A stretch of DNA of 64,000 bases, from positions 124,001 to 188,000 of the forward strand of contig MU405281.1 in assembly GCA_022836615.1 (NCBI GenBank), in the 5' to 3' direction. A program made the translations under genes and the position numbers. The number at the start of each line of letters is the position of its first letter. The stretch's first letter is position 1. Shown piece by piece: positions 22,414-33,895 of the stretch. The notes under the pieces are model-generated. The model did not search any database. It was not told where the DNA came from and worked only from the letters and a program-made list of their open reading frames with translations. This DNA comes from Annulohypoxylon bovei var. microspora. Taxonomy: Eukaryota > Ascomycota > Sordariomycetes > Xylariales > Hypoxylaceae.

Positions 22414-24594
22414 ATGGCCACCAACTTACCGCCCAAATACTCGGATCCCTTATATCAAACGGCTCATGATGAGGCTTTTTCGAAGCCGCTCTTTGAGAAA
22501 ATAGAAACCGTCTTGCCACCAGACGTATCTCAAGAAGATTTTACCTTGGCTTTGGAACAACTCATCGAGGCCCTCGGAAAGGATGCCGTCTTTAGCGGTC
22601 AGGGTTTAAGGGACTACGTCGACCCTTACGAGATCCCGGAGTCTGGACATGAAAGAAGTGTGCCGAGCGCTGCAGTTTGGTAAATGAACCCCTTGTAATG
22701 GACAGCCGGTTGTTACATAAATGATTGACTCACCAGGTAGTCCATCCTCGGTGCCGGAACTCCAAGCTGTGTTGAAGGTCGTAAATGATCACAAGATCCC
22801 GGTGTGGACGTTCGTACGTAAAATCGAGACCTCCCCTTTTCTCTTTTGCTATCTCCCGACTAGAGAGATGTTGCTCTCAAGACGCCGCACATTGCTCCCA
22901 AGACATTGCTCCCGAGACACGCTTAAAACACCTCGATTCCTTTAACTCCTTTCGACTCTTCCCTAGAGAAGAAATTACTAACTTCCGTCCAAGTCCCGAG
23001 GGAAAAATCTAGGGTATCGTCTGTTCGAGTCTATGACATAGATTAAACAGACCTAAAAAGCTGACGGAGCAGGTAGATATGGAGGACCGGCACCACGTGT
23101 TCCCGGATGCATTGCTCTAGATTTACATCGGATGAACAAGATCCTAGAGGTAAACGAAAAATTTAGCTACGCGGTGGTCGAGCCTGGAGTCACCTTCGGA
23201 GACCTGTACGAGTATTGCGCGAAAAACAAACTCAAGGTCTGGCCGAGCACGGCATCGCTCGGGTGGGGCAGTGTTATCGGTAACGTAGGTACCTACCTTT
23301 ATCAGAGTAAGCTGAGAGGGGGAGATTTTATATTAACGGTAGTAGACACTTGATAGGGGTATGGGGTTTATCCCAACCGGAGTACATCACGAAAACGTGG
23401 CTGGTATGGAAGTTGTTCTTGCGAACGGCGACGTCGTTCGCACGGGCCAATTCGCCATGTCTAACTCGCCGTCGGCGCACGTAACAAAGCTGACTTTCGG
23501 CCCCACGATCGACGGGCTTTTCATACAGAGCAATCTCGGGATAGTAACCAAGATGGGTCTCAACTTGACGCCACAGCCGCAGGCATACATGGCCTGTTCC
23601 TTCGACGTCCCGGAATTCGAGCACATCGAGATCATAACCGACGTCTTTGGAAATCTTCGACGTAACGGTACACTGCCGTACATGGTATACGTCTTCTACA
23701 TCGCGGAGTGGGCTACTATGTTCGGTAAACATTCGGAGTGGTGGAAAGGGGAGGGCCCGATTCCCGACTGGAGATTGAAAGAGATGCAGGAAGATCTAGA
23801 CGCTGGAATCTGGACCGTAAAGTTCGGGCTTTACGGGCCGACGGAAGTCATTAAGGCTCAATTTGAGGAGGTTCAGCGGGTGGTAGCTAAGGATGCTCCT
23901 ATCGGTCGCCTTCGCCAGACCCTATTCACCAGCGAAGACGGTGGACTTCTCGAGGCGACAGCCGTTGATCCGCTCTACGGCGGTATCAGGGTAGGAATTC
24001 CTAGCATGTGGAACATACCGATGGTGAACTACTATAACCTCCGGAGCGACTCGGTCGGGGCCCACGGGGCATATTCTCCTATCTTGCCCCTAGACGGTAA
24101 GACTGTATTGGAATGGGCCAAGACGGCCAAGGGAATCTGTGCCGAACAAGGCTTCGATTTTTTGTGCGACTTCTTCATGCATGAGAGGTATGCTATCTTT
24201 GTCACCATGCTCTGCTTTGACAAGACCAGCGAAAAGCAGCGAATCGGCGTGGACAAGGTCTTCAACAACCTTTTCGAGCAAGGCAGCAAGCGAGGCTTTG
24301 CCAAGTATCGAGCGCATATCAACCACATGGGTATGTTTATCTTGGACTTGTTCGGGTTTCAATAGGCAAAGACTGATACCCGATAGATTTGAACGCGGAG
24401 TTATTCGACTTTAATAATCACGCTTACCGCCGTTTTGTCGAGACGTTGAAGGTAAGTTTGCTTTCTATGAGATAATAATTTGGGATAAAATGCTTACCGT
24501 TTTACAGGAATCCTTGGATCCCAACGGCATTCTATCACCCGGAAAAATGGGAATCTGGCCGCAAAGGCTAATGCGGTTTAAGCACCCAAATTAA
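22414..24594 (+). CDS. Vanillyl-alcohol oxidase-like FAD-linked oxidase
   Basis: Seven exons: 22414-22679, 22741-22813, 22994-23013 (20 nt), 23077-23284, 23346-24330, 24387-24451, 24508-24594, giving 567 aa, close to the 560 aa of Penicillium vanillyl-alcohol oxidase. The family oxidises 4-substituted phenols such as vanillyl alcohol, eugenol and 4-cresol with O2. The FAD-binding (PCMH) half has SRGKNLGYGGPAPRVPG, VVEPGVTF, GSVIGN and HENVAGMEVVLANGDVVRTG. The FAD-oxidase C-terminal half carries VGAHGAYSP, whose His aligns with the residue that binds FAD covalently in VAO, and the end DPNGILSPGKMGIWP. The micro-exon restores SRGKNLG exactly at the FAD loop, and introns have CTAAC or CTGAC branch points. 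No typical signal peptide, so an intracellular or peroxisome-like location is likely. Substrate is not decided by sequence. Confidence 0.9.
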
Positions 24595-24995
24595 ACCGAT
24601 ATTGGATATGTAGGTACTTTGGTACATACCTAGGTACCAAGGTAGTCGAGGAGTTTAAGTGTCTCGTAATAAATATTTCCGTCAAGTTAATCCTTGATTT
24701 TTACGTTTTTCCTTGACCAGCAAAAAGTAAGTACTAAGAATATATTTTTGCTTTTATCATTGCAAGGTGTGTGAGGCGTGAGGTGTGAGAATAGGGGTAG
24801 AAATTGTGGTTGCATTAAAGTATTAAGGTTCGGGTCCGGTACTAAAAGCTTATCTTATCTACCTAATATGCATATACCAAGTATTTGATGTTTACTCAAA
24901 AGCAAAACCTTTCTTATATGCATACAAAAAGATATTGAGACGCGCAAGACGCGTTGACGTGATATAAGACAAATACAAAAAAACGATCTTCTAAG
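24595..24995. other. Short intergenic region
   Basis: About 0.4 kb between two + strand genes. Contains a TACCTAGGTACC motif near 24628 and AT-rich sequence. No gene. Confidence 0.6.
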
Positions 24996-25988
24996 ATGGC
25001 TAAGCGTAAGAAGCCAAGTTATTACGCAGTTCGAGTCGGTAGAAATCCCGGAATCTACAATAGCTGGGAGGAATGCGAAAAACAAGTCTCCAAATTTTCG
25101 GGTGCTGCGTTTAAGGGCTTTGAGACATACAATGCCGCCCTGGGATTTGTTGGCGATGCTATTGCTTCAAACAAGGACGCGATAGAAGACGAAGAGGACT
25201 CAGCGCAAGACATTATTTCCATATCCTCAGGAGATCCGAGTAGTGATCCAAGTAGTGATCCAAGTAGTCCGGCTATCGCTAAGGTCAAGGTCGAGGTCAA
25301 GAACGAGGACGAGGACGATGACGAGGACGATGTGGCATTAATACCACCGCCGGCGTCACAGTCTTATTTCGACAGATTCCCTGACTTCGAACCCGATAAT
25401 AACGCCTTATTTGACGATGAGTTTAGTCGATTCGCTTCTTCCCAGGGCATTAAATCTGGCTCCCAACAGTATCAAAGAGAGCGGACTAGAGCGATTCGCG
25501 ACGAGTTGAAGTTTCATTATTCCTCACAACCCAACAATACCACTTCAACATTAGAAACCATCCCCGAACTCAATAAAGAAGAGTTGAGCAAGCAAGAAAA
25601 GCTTGATATCTACCAAAACATGTGCCGGGAGATTGGTGTCGAAGTACGGGATACTATCATGGAGTGTAGGCAAGAGCTTAAGAAGGTTCTGGTCAACATC
25701 GTTGATTACATTGATGCTAGACGCGTACCTGGCAAGAAAATAGAAATATGGGATTGGAGCGATTTCGATGACTTTAGCAAGTATTCACTACAGGATGGAA
25801 AGCGGATCCATAGAGAGGTCGCGAAGGCGGATGGGGGTTTCTTGTCGGCTCTGTTGCAGAATTTGACGGGTTCTGGCTCAAGGAGAAGGGGGAAGGGTTC
25901 GGCTTCGACATTCGAGGCTAAGAGGAAGAGGCTTGAGCAATGTGATGAGTACGGCCCCGCAAAACGTGTCCGGGTATCTCTTCCATAA
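24996..25988 (+). CDS. RNase-H1 N-terminal (RHN/viroplasmin) domain protein without RNase H
   Basis: A single-exon ORF of 330 aa from ATG 24996. Residues 1-52 form an RHN domain: KPSYYAVRVGRNPGIYNSW, then CEKQVSKFSGAAFKGF, with the aromatic and Lys/Gly residues that contact RNA/DNA hybrids or dsRNA in RNase H1. No catalytic RNase H domain (DEDD) follows. Instead there are an acidic linker with a repeated SSDP unit (about 82-95), an acidic tract of Glu/Asp (about 98-112), a helical middle and a basic C-terminus (RRRGKGS, KRKRL, AKRVRV) that could direct it to the nucleus. Stand-alone RHN proteins occur widely in fungi and their role is unknown. Hybrid or dsRNA binding is inferred from the domain. 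Confidence 0.82.
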   Translation: MAKRKKPSYYAVRVGRNPGIYNSWEECEKQVSKFSGAAFKGFETYNAALGFVGDAIASNKDAIEDEEDSAQDIISISSGDPSSDPSSDPSSPAIAKVKVEVKNEDEDDDEDDVALIPPPASQSYFDRFPDFEPDNNALFDDEFSRFASSQGIKSGSQQYQRERTRAIRDELKFHYSSQPNNTTSTLETIPELNKEELSKQEKLDIYQNMCREIGVEVRDTIMECRQELKKVLVNIVDYIDARRVPGKKIEIWDWSDFDDFSKYSLQDGKRIHREVAKADGGFLSALLQNLTGSGSRRRGKGSASTFEAKRKRLEQCDEYGPAKRVRVSLP

Positions 25989-26459
25989 TCCATCGGAAAC
26001 CGCTTAAAACACAAGAAACTTAAGCGTAATAAGTTTGTAATTATTTGTATAATTATTTGTATGATTATGATTATTACTATTTGATGTTTAATTTAATTTA
26101 ATTTAATTTAATTCTTTTATGAATAATAATCGTTCTTATATTATTCTCTAAAGGCGTAAAAGGTGTTACATTTTATATGTGCCGAAAACCGAAGTAATCT
26201 TCAATTACGTCGCAATTTTTCAATGGCCATTTCGGTGCGATGTTTTAAACAATCTTCAGTTAACTTGATCCCATGCTTTTATTCGTACCTAGATACCTAG
26301 CTATTACCGATTCCACCTATTGAACCCAATCTCTACCAACATTTTCTTGCTAAATATTAGAAATCAAAAACTCCAACCCATCCAACCGACTGACCGACGT
26401 ACCAACCATACATACACACATTACATCTCATCCATTACAATAACCATATTCATATCCCA
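25989..26459. other. Convergent 3' intergenic region with (TTTAA)n
   Basis: About 0.47 kb between the 3' ends of the RHN gene (+) and the ORF extension on the - strand. Holds five TTTAA units at 26087-26112 and a GTACCTAGATACCTAG motif near 26286. No gene. Confidence 0.65.
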
Positions 26460-27281
26460 TTAACCTTTGCGCTTCAAACTTCTCCCGCGCTCAAGTAATC
26501 CCAAATCCCACCACCCTTCAATAACACCCCATAGGGTCTTCCGTTTCGGCTTTGGCTTCGCCGTCATCTGCGCCTCCAAATCCCGGCCGCTGGTCGGGCT
26601 TAGAGGTGTCTTATCGTCATCGTTGTCGTCGTCCGCGTGGCAAAACTGGGCCTTCATGCTCTTCGCACGGATGAACTTCTTGCCCACCGGTATCCCGAGC
26701 GCGTCTCGAGGTAGCGGAGGCGCCCTGCTGAGTCGAAATCCGTTCACCCTGGGCGACGCCGGGGTCGGTGTAATAGGCGTGAAGCCGTCGTCGCTAGGTG
26801 TGGGTGGGACCACGACCATGATGGGAGGAGTGGCTAATTTTGCTCTATAATTGGAGTTGGCATGGCCGAGAGACGGCTGGTGGAAGATAGGGATGTAGTC
26901 TTCCTTCGGCGAATTAGAAGGATCGAAAGATCGGGCTGCTGCCGCGGGCAAGACAGCCGGGGCGGGGGGAGGAGGATAAGTGCTAATTAGAGGTTGGCCC
27001 GTGACAATAGTCGGGCCTGAATTGGCATGTACTACCACGGGTGGTTGTGGTACTGGTCGAATGTCTTCGTCGATAGACCGAAGAATAGCAGGGCGACGCG
27101 CGGGTTTGGGGGCTGTTGGAGGAGGAGGAGGGACCCACCGACCCGGTCCGGGGTCCTTTGCGGAGAGGAGCCGGGTTCCGAGTGCGGTTGGTCCCGTAAT
27201 TTGTCGGGCTGGGCCGAAGTCACTCCCGGGTTTCTCAATTGTGACTGCCCTCGCCGAATCCCCGCGTGCGCCCGCGCGCCC
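26460..27281 (-). other. Open frame continuing after the MARVEL gene's TAG stop (possible read-through extension)
   Basis: Immediately after the TAG (27284-27282) the same frame stays open for 273 codons to a TAA at 26460. Its translation looks like real protein: Pro/Ala-rich disordered sequence (YPPPPAPAVLP, VVVPPTPSDDGFTPITPTP), an acidic DDDNDDDK run, a basic KPKPKRKT cluster and a Trp-rich end (WGVIEGWWDLGLLERG). The first in-frame ATG comes only after about 154 codons, so it is not a convincing independent gene. No good donor/acceptor pair that removes the TAG was found: candidates would be under 40 nt or would delete the last membrane helix. Explanations are stop-codon read-through, a nonsense allele or an assembly error in what is otherwise the protein's long cytosolic tail, or a separate gene with an unseen upstream exon. 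Confidence 0.6.
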
Positions 27282-27937
27282 CTAGCCCTCGATATCCTTA
27301 GGAGCACCAGCGTCGCCACATTTAGTGCGACGCCAGAGCCCGATGCTGACTACGGCGGAGAAGGCGAATAGCACGCACAGCGCGATGCTTAGCCCCCAGA
27401 CTGCCTTGATCTCGTAGCAGTGCGGCTGATCGGTCGTGATGAGGGCTAGGTAGTTGTTGTATTTGGCAGCCGCCGAGGCGTAATCGCGGGTCGAGATGGA
27501 TACTGTGAATGTCTGGGTGGTCTCGGCGGGCTGGGGAAGCAGTTCGCACTTGAGCATCGACAGAGGCTTGCCAATGGTGACGGCGACGACGATGGCGGCT
27601 ATAAGGAGAGCGAGATCTACCCCTCCCGCGATGAGAAGAGGAAGAAGACAATCATAATAGAGAATGTAAGATATCGAGACATAAAGCGTCGCGATGCTTG
27701 CCTACAAAGGGGTTAGTTAACTAAGATACCGCGGACGAAATTGGTGTTTATAAATATGCAACATACCACAACAATAGTACCGACGAGCACGTCTGGCACG
27801 TCGCGCTGGGAAGTCACGATATCGTTGATGAAGTTGGCGGTGATGCCGATGATAGCAACGAGTGAAAGGAACTGCATGGCTCGGAAAGCCGTGAAGGTTA
27901 CGCCTAGAGCGCCGAGCTGGGGGGCCTGGAAACGCAT
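27282..27937 (-). CDS. MARVEL-domain membrane protein
   Basis: Exons 27937-27767 and 27701-27282 (65-nt intron with GTATGT, GTTAACTAAC and TTTGTAG) give 196 aa. Four hydrophobic helices: about residues 20-38 (FLSLVAIIGITANF), 50-75 (TIVVASIATLYVSI), 81-103 (LLIAGGVDLALLIAAIVVAV), and 160-185 (WGLSIALCVLFAFSAVVSIG), with a Cys/Thr-rich loop before the last helix. This is the layout of the fungal MARVEL family, which shapes plasma-membrane domains. The start is the first ATG of the frame (27937); the frame is open upstream but without ATG. The protein ends 13 residues after the last helix at a TAG, and the frame then continues for 273 codons, so the annotated end may be premature. Confidence 0.8.
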
Positions 27938-29790
27938 TCTCAAGGGTATGCTCGTCTCGAAGTTAGTAATCAATGAGAGCTTGGGACGAGGCCGGTCAAG
28001 TTTGAGGATGGTGCGTATGGGAAGACGCCGCCGTGGATGTGGTATAAACGGTTGGGGGGTTGAGGAATGAATTGTGAATGAGTGCCGGTTTGAAACCGAA
28101 ACAGCGAATGATAGGTAAATAGGTTTCTAGACTCGAAAGAGTGAAGTTTAGAGTCGAAGCAGATCTACTGCGATGGAAAACGACCGATAGAGATAAACCG
28201 AGAATATCGTAAGTAAGAAATTCGTTTCGTATAACCCAGAGAAAGAAGACGTCAAAATCTAGAGACCGTACGTTGTATTCGTTATAGTAACCCCTACAAA
28301 AGAGAGACAGATAGGAGACAAGAAAAACGAAAAGGAAAAAGAGAAAGACTCAAGGGAAAGATTGAGGTTATTGTGATAAATCGATTGGTTCGTGAGGTAC
28401 GGAAGAATAAGAGAATTTGTTCTCGGGGAGCTCTACATCTTAAATACCTACCTTCATCACTACATCGAACATCTGTATAGCCCAGACCCTTTCATCTAAT
28501 CATCTATACATAGTTTGACCAGGGTTTTGCGCCGAAGAATTCTAGGCGTAACTTCTCAATAGCTATGTCTTGGCTACTACTGCTCGAACGTCCCTATCCG
28601 CATTGCTATTTTCGCAAACACTTAGTCGGCACTTGGTACGGATGGCGGGAATCAAGACGCGCTGGTGTATCCAATCGGGGAAGAGATGATCGACATTGCG
28701 CTTAAGGTATTATACAATCATGAACATCCTTCCGCCTTCTACTAGGAACCCGGCGTGAAAGATCCATGCCGTCGCGGATATCGCTGTTACGAATACAGCT
28801 GTACTAGTCAAGGCGTTCCAATCGAGGTGTGGTCGCCTAGCGTCGTCTCGACCGTTGTGGTGAATTTGGTGATCGGAGGATTCTGGTTGGCTGGAGACTT
28901 AGTGAAGACGAAATGAGATCGGTGGGTCTTTCAAGGGTCTTAAGCGCGGGCCGCGGTTAGCGGTCCGTCTTGGTGCAGTATTCTTAGCCGCCGGCGTGGA
29001 GTACATATACGAATACACACTATGTGCTCATGAGCATGGGTATAGTTGTTTTGTTTCAAGAGCTTCTTGGGTTGCCGACCAATAGATTGACAGAATCATT
29101 CTTTTCGTAGAGTTAATGATTTGTGTATAATATGTTTAACCTAAGATTGACGGATGAGGCGAAGTCCAGCCCGCAGGTTTGGTAAGTAGGTGAGGCGGCT
29201 CTCTCGTTATGCAGAGTCATACATATTAGAGCCGCAAGCTTCACTGCTAGCCAATGGAACTGTAACGGAAATTAGCTAGAAGCTATCGAGGCTAGGAAAA
29301 CCTATCATCGTAAAGTCGATCTCGACCTGAAACGGAAACGACATATACGATATCTAGGGCATTGTATCGTGGTATCGTAATACCTACATACTATAGTTAA
29401 AGATGACATGATATCATATGATGTTTTAAATCGCATGAATCCCCTTCCTTCACCTATGCATGCTATGTTAGTAAAACTTCACGAACGCACCACGGACTCA
29501 TCAGGCAATAGCATCCAAGGATCAAACCGCAGTGCTTGTTTGCAAGTTGGTATTGTTTAATTTTCCTAATCTTTTTACTCCCGACGCCTTTTTTGCGAAT
29601 GCGTCAAGTCCATCAATTCAACACCAGTTCAAAAAAAATCTTTAGCCGTCAGTCAGCTTTGAAAATCTAGGTTTCGAGACGTATTGCAAGTTACCAGCAT
29701 TGCTGATGCGATATACAGATTCTTCAATCTTTCGTTAAGTAGAATAAATCTAGGCGCGACCAGAGTCTCGCTCTAGACTACCCTATTCCT
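27938..29790. other. Intergenic, no gene recognised
   Basis: About 1.85 kb between the MARVEL gene's start and the 3' end of ENT3. The part near the MARVEL start is A/G-rich on the + strand, consistent with a pyrimidine-rich promoter on the coding strand. Nothing else recognised. Confidence 0.55.
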
Positions 29791-31570
29791 TCATCCCAGC
29801 AGGTCATCCAAGCCGCTGCTCCCGGTCGTCGTGTTCGTCTGTGGTTTCGACGTGCCTGTTGCGGGCGCGCCCCACAGGGAAGCGCTAGTCTTCTCTTTAG
29901 CAAGCTGGCCCATCTTAGGTCCGGCCGCGGGTGTGCTCGTCTTCTTCACGCCGGTGCCAGCCTGGCCCCAGAGATTGGCAAAGGGGTCACCTGCAGCGGC
30001 CGGTTTTGCCGCTACCTGGCCGGCTGGTCTGTTGAGCGCTGACATACCGGCAGGCGCAGACGCGCCGGACGCAGATGACATCCCCGAAATCGACGATCCT
30101 GTGGGCTGCGCCACCTGAACCGACTGGAAATAATTGGGTGCCGCCGCCTGGTAATTAGCTGCCGGCTTCGGCGCCTGGGCGGATGTGCCGGTGGCGGTCG
30201 GTAGGCTGAAAGAGGAGTAGTTCGCCGCTGGCGTGGTGTTGGAGCTTACGGGTGGCGAGATCGCCGACATCATGTCGGTCAGGTTGGCTTGCTGCGGTCC
30301 GGATAGAGGCTTCGGCGCGGCAAACTGGGCGGTAGAATGAGCGCTCGACGTTACCATCGGAGGGGGGAGGCCCATGTTATTAGAGGCTGCAGGCGCTGCC
30401 GATTGGAAGTCATCGAAGTCATCGTCGTCGTGGTTCGTCGTCGATAGAGAAGCTAAACCGGAAGACCCATTAGACGGAGCGGGCGCGGCGGCGGAGGTGG
30501 CCGGCGCGGGTTCGGGGTCGTCGAAGGAGAAGAGATCGACTTCGGGCTCCTTTTTCTTCGGGGGTTCGGTAGGTGTGGTCTTCTTAACGCCGATCCTCTC
30601 GCTCCTCTCGGGTCGCTTCGCCCTGGCAGAGCTTGAAGGTGCGGATCCCTCATCAAACTCGTCGTACTCCTCAAATTTGTCCACGCGACTGCTGCCGGTA
30701 TCTCTCCAGTCGTCGGACTGCCCCCCGAAGCCACCACCGTCGCCGTACACGCCGCCCGAATAGCCTCCGTATCCCCCAGACGGACCCCCTAAGCCGCCAG
30801 ATTCGCTACCGAAACCGCCGTAGCGGCTGCTGCCGGAGAGACCTCCCATTGAGCCACCCTCGACTCCTGTGTACTTGGCTTTGTTGGACCTAGCCTTCTT
30901 CCGCTCTGTTCGGATGCGCTCGACGTCGCTAAGAAGTTCCGCGAGTTCCTTGGCGCGATTCCTGACGTTGATGCCTTGATCCTTGCCGTTCTGGTCGATG
31001 AAGTGGAATTGCCGCAGCATCTTTAGGAGCGTGATATGTCCTCGCGCGTCGTCGATAACCCGCTCGGAACCGTGCTTGATCAAGAACTCGAGTAGCTGAA
31101 GCGACTTATAGATCTGCCTCCATTCCTCGGCGGCCTTCTCGGTAAAACGGCGATAGATCATAGGCATAATCTCGTTAAGGGTTTGGCTGAAATCGGTCGA
31201 GTTAGTATGACGATGACGAGGAGTAGATGTGACGATGATTGCGTACTAATTGAAGGTGCCGTTGGCGATTTCTTGCATGAGGGTTGATGATGCGCCCCAT
31301 GGTTCGTTATTAGTAGCTTCTCGCACCTGTTGCGCGCCAATGTTAGTGTGTTGTTCGCTTGATCCGTGTCAATCTAGGGGGTTACCAACCTTGGCCTCCA
31401 TCTCGGTGTAGTTCATGACAGCTACAAGTCGCAGATATTAGTATCTATCTCTGCGCGACATATCACTAGGAATGAGAAGGCGAGTTACCATTTTGGACCT
31501 TGCGAACACCGGCCTTGAGGTCGTATAAAGTGATGTTGCTCACTTGGTCTTTAAGACTGTTGAAATCCAT
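29791..31570 (-). CDS. ENT3: Epsin-like adaptor Ent3 (ENTH domain)
   Basis: Exons 31570-31489, 31421-31386, 31328-31247 and 31186-29791 give 531 aa. Ent3-type epsins bind phosphoinositides and clathrin/GGA adaptors in TGN-endosome traffic. The ENTH domain (about 1-155) shows KAGVRKVQNAVMNYTEME, EATNNEPWGASSTLM, YRRFTEKAAEEWRQIYKSL, LIKHGSERVIDDAR and DQGINVRNRAKEL. The tail is Gly/Ser-rich, then acidic with DLFSFDD and DDDDFDDFQS motifs of the kind that bind adaptor ears, and ends in GLDDLLG, a clathrin-box-like LDDLL. Introns have GTAACT/TAG, GTAACC/CAG and GTACGC/CAG ends; TACTAAC is clear in the third. The only frame-keeping splice for intron 2 yields KVGAREAT where fungal relatives as I recall them have KVREAT, two extra residues. 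Confidence 0.92.
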
Positions 31571-33895
31571 CTTGGGCTACGGGCTTTTTTTTCGTCCCAA
31601 CGAGGGACGGTAGGTAAAAGGTTTAAGTAATTACAGAGACGACAAGTAGTAGGCGTATGTGGATATTAGATTAAGAAAAGGCGTTGAAGATTTGATGAGG
31701 CTGAAGTTGAAGCCGTCTTTACTTTTGTTTGGGCTGGATAATGAATTGGGATTGTATCGGAAACTGGCACTTGACACTTGACACTTGGATCTTTCGCACT
31801 TGGCACCTTCCTGTCCTCGGACCCCTGACGGAGTACCGTGCAATGACCACCTTGACAAGGTTTTCCTGCAAGGGTTTACAGACTCCTTACGTCAGCATGT
31901 GAATATTTAAAATTGGCGTCACGTGATTTCGTTTATTCGAAATTGGGTCTGGTGTTTCTGGAAGGGCTGCGAAAAAACAAAGACCTTAGAAACACATCAG
32001 ACATGACTTACCTACACATGAAGAACCATTTGATCAGGATTCTTGGAAATCATAGTATTCCATCAACCCCTATGTAGTAACGTACTTATTTGTGTGTTGG
32101 AGACATACAACCTCATAAAAAATAAAAAATAACCTTGGAGGTCATTTTTACGCCTACATGTACGTAAGGACTACTTAACCCTGGCGCTCGGGCCAGGTTC
32201 GTCTGTGTAAAGTTCTCCAAATGGCCGCAAATAGAAAATTTGATAGCTTAAAGACCGTTCTTCAGAGACCAACATCCAGCATCACTCAGAACACGTACTT
32301 GTTCTACTCTACTCGGTACTCGAGTATACATCTCATTGTAACATACGAACCAATTCTCAACTACTTAGCTCTATTGCAAGGTACGCAAGCATATTTTCTT
32401 GTATCATCAGGTACCCAATTTCGGAATTTCCACGTTCGAAGCTTGAAATGAAAAGAGCTTTAAGAGCTCTAAGAGCTCCAATAGCTCCAAGCGGAGTTTG
32501 GAGCCCGGCGTCCTCGAGATAATTAGCAATCAACAACATCTTATGTGAACTTTTTCATTAGAGAGTTGTGGGATTAGGATTGCCAATCTCTAACCGGCAT
32601 GCCTTGTACAAAGATATGACGGCGTCTCTTTCCCCTACCTGGTATCAGCAGCATTGTGGGTAGTATCTGGCCAACTTCCAAAGACCTACGCACCTACACA
32701 GTCGAGCAACAACATAGCCCCCTTTTGTCCTTGTCAGACCGAAGCATGCCGAACTTTTCGAGGATCGAATGGGCGGAAGTGGGGTTAAGCTGCAGCTTTG
32801 CCCTGGCCGTCTGCCTCTACCTCTGCCTTGTTGGTGTGTATATGCTGTGTGTACGTAGAGGTTGCATGCGTCTCTAGTGGGATGCTTGTTGCATGTCTGA
32901 AGTCGGTACAAGCAGCATCACATCCATCCCACAAGCGTGGCAAATAGCCAAAGCACTATTCTGCTGTCTGCATACGAGCAACATGAAAAGTGTTGAGGGA
33001 CTACCACCCCGTCTTTTTCAAAGAAGTGGTTACCCTATCCGACGGTGGGAGACGCACGTGGGAGTCTCTTCGATCGTCAGTATCTGAAGCACGTCATTCC
33101 ATGCTCGACGGCGCGGAAAATACGGTGACCATCCAGCATTGGCTAGGGAAGAAATCTCAGCTCTTAGCTAGAGGAGGGCGTCGAATTTTCGGTTTGACTA
33201 ATTTCCTTGGACTGAAGTCGGTCGACATTGATAACAATATGTATATGTGTTAAGAGATGTGTCTGGGAAATGTTCTCAAGTGAGGCATTTGGCTAGACCT
33301 TGGGGATCATCAAAAGACCTGGTAGTTATGAAGATACATGCTCTCCATACCCCTGACCCCCATACCGCCATCTCGTCATACCTTTTGATCACCGATTCCA
33401 TCTTCAAGTTTGTACCAGTGTGTATTATTAAGAGGGATATCTCTTTTACTTTTGTCGTATCTTTTTTTCTTACCTAGGTATTTCCTTGGGTCGTTTTTCG
33501 TGATCGCTCTTCGTGGTCACTTCGTTAGACATGTTAATCTAAAAACAATTGATTGTTTTGTTTATTTTCTAGTTTATTTACTCGTGTTAAATCCGGCATT
33601 GGATACCGTACGGCGTTGTACCCATGTACTTCTTGGTAGCCTGCGTGTGAGGAAGGAAGTCCGCCTCGAGTGACGACAACACGCTCCTTTCCAAGATAAC
33701 CCCTCTATGGTACGTGTATAAAGTACACGCCTCCCACTACAACGTGTTGTGGTACATGGAATACCTAAGAACCTGACCCCACCTGTAACCCCTCGGAAAG
33801 AGCTTTTTTTTTCCTACTTCGTCCTGACCTTATGATTGGATAAAATAGCTCAAGCTGACCCCTCCCTTACACAGTTCACAAACCAGTCCGCAAAG
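31571..33895. other. Intergenic, no gene recognised
   Basis: A 2.3 kb divergent gap between ENT3 and cyclophilin. ORFs stay under 90 codons and show no family motifs. Degenerate 10-bp repeats of AAGAGCTC type lie at about 32453-32490, next to a GCTCCAA...TTGGAGC inverted pair. The last 200 bases are C/T-rich promoter-like sequence. Confidence 0.55.

Noticed and set aside
30374..30893. Open frames on the + strand opposite ENT3
   Set aside because: They mirror the low-complexity Gly/Ser and Asp-rich tail of ENT3 and have no independent signals.
32221..33673. Cluster of 60-90-codon ORFs between ENT3 and cyclophilin
   Set aside because: No shared frame, no splice pattern joining them and no recognisable domains.
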